Origin: Acetobacter sp. CAG:977
GTDB lineage: Bacteria; Pseudomonadota; Alphaproteobacteria; CAAGCB01; CAG-977
Length of the DNA: 6,158 nucleotides
Direction of reading: 5' to 3'
NCBI GenBank assembly: GCA_000434295.1
Contig: HF994935.1
Coordinates: 447,231-453,388, forward strand
The notes beneath the pieces were generated by a model, which saw only the letters and a list, made by a program, of their open reading frames with translations, was not told the origin of the DNA and ran no database searches. How positions within the stretch are numbered: the stretch's first letter is position 1; every line of letters starts with the position of its first letter. The translations under genes and the position numbers were made by a program. This document shows, piece by piece, positions 6,139 through 6,158 of the stretch.

Positions 6139-6158
6139 GGCTTGCTTTCGGGCAAGCC
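6139..6158 (+). terminator. Probable terminator after fprA, cut by the window edge
   Basis: GGCTTGC (6139-6145) and GCAAGCC (6152-6158) form a perfect 7-bp stem around a 6-base loop, 21 bases after the fprA stop codon. The preceding GGGC suggests the stem may extend beyond the window. The T run needed for a Rho-independent terminator would lie past the last base, so this is inferred from the hairpin and its position. Confidence 0.6.

Overview
The window carries four complete genes, all on the + strand and tightly packed. It is bounded by an intrinsic terminator at the left edge (belonging to an upstream gene outside the window) and by a hairpin at the right edge that looks like the start of a second terminator. 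I see no RNA gene, transposase, integrase, CRISPR array or gene-free stretch above 300 bases.

Positions 107-2668 encode two proteins I cannot assign to a named family. The first is a 361-residue exported protein with a clear Sec signal peptide. The second is a 486-residue protein without signal peptide or membrane segment. It is built from a pentapeptide-repeat domain in two main blocks, a long charged helical (coiled-coil-like) region, and a very basic, arginine-rich C-terminus. Three bases after it, positions 2672-4870 encode a 732-residue VirD4/TraG-family type IV coupling ATPase with two N-terminal membrane helices, Walker A and Walker B motifs and the usual all-alpha insertion. The 15- and 3-base gaps make these three genes an evident operon. 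A reasonable reading, which is inference, is a type IV secretion/conjugation coupling module. In it the inner-membrane ATPase is co-produced with a cytoplasmic repeat/coiled-coil partner or substrate and a periplasmic protein. No other T4SS component (VirB4, VirB8-11, DotA-type, relaxase) is in the window.

Positions 4948-6117 encode an FprA-type (class A) flavodiiron protein, an oxygen and/or nitric oxide reductase of anaerobes and microaerophiles, with every expected iron ligand and an FMN-binding flavodoxin domain. A 77-base gap without a visible terminator separates it from the coupling ATPase. It may be read from its own weak extended -10 promoter, by read-through from the operon, or both.

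Organism: the Sec signal peptide, the VirD4-type ATPase and an oxygen-scavenging FprA point to a Gram-negative bacterium living with little oxygen. A host-associated, anaerobic proteobacterium (possibly an alphaproteobacterium) would fit. This is a low-confidence inference, because the window has no phylogenetic marker gene.
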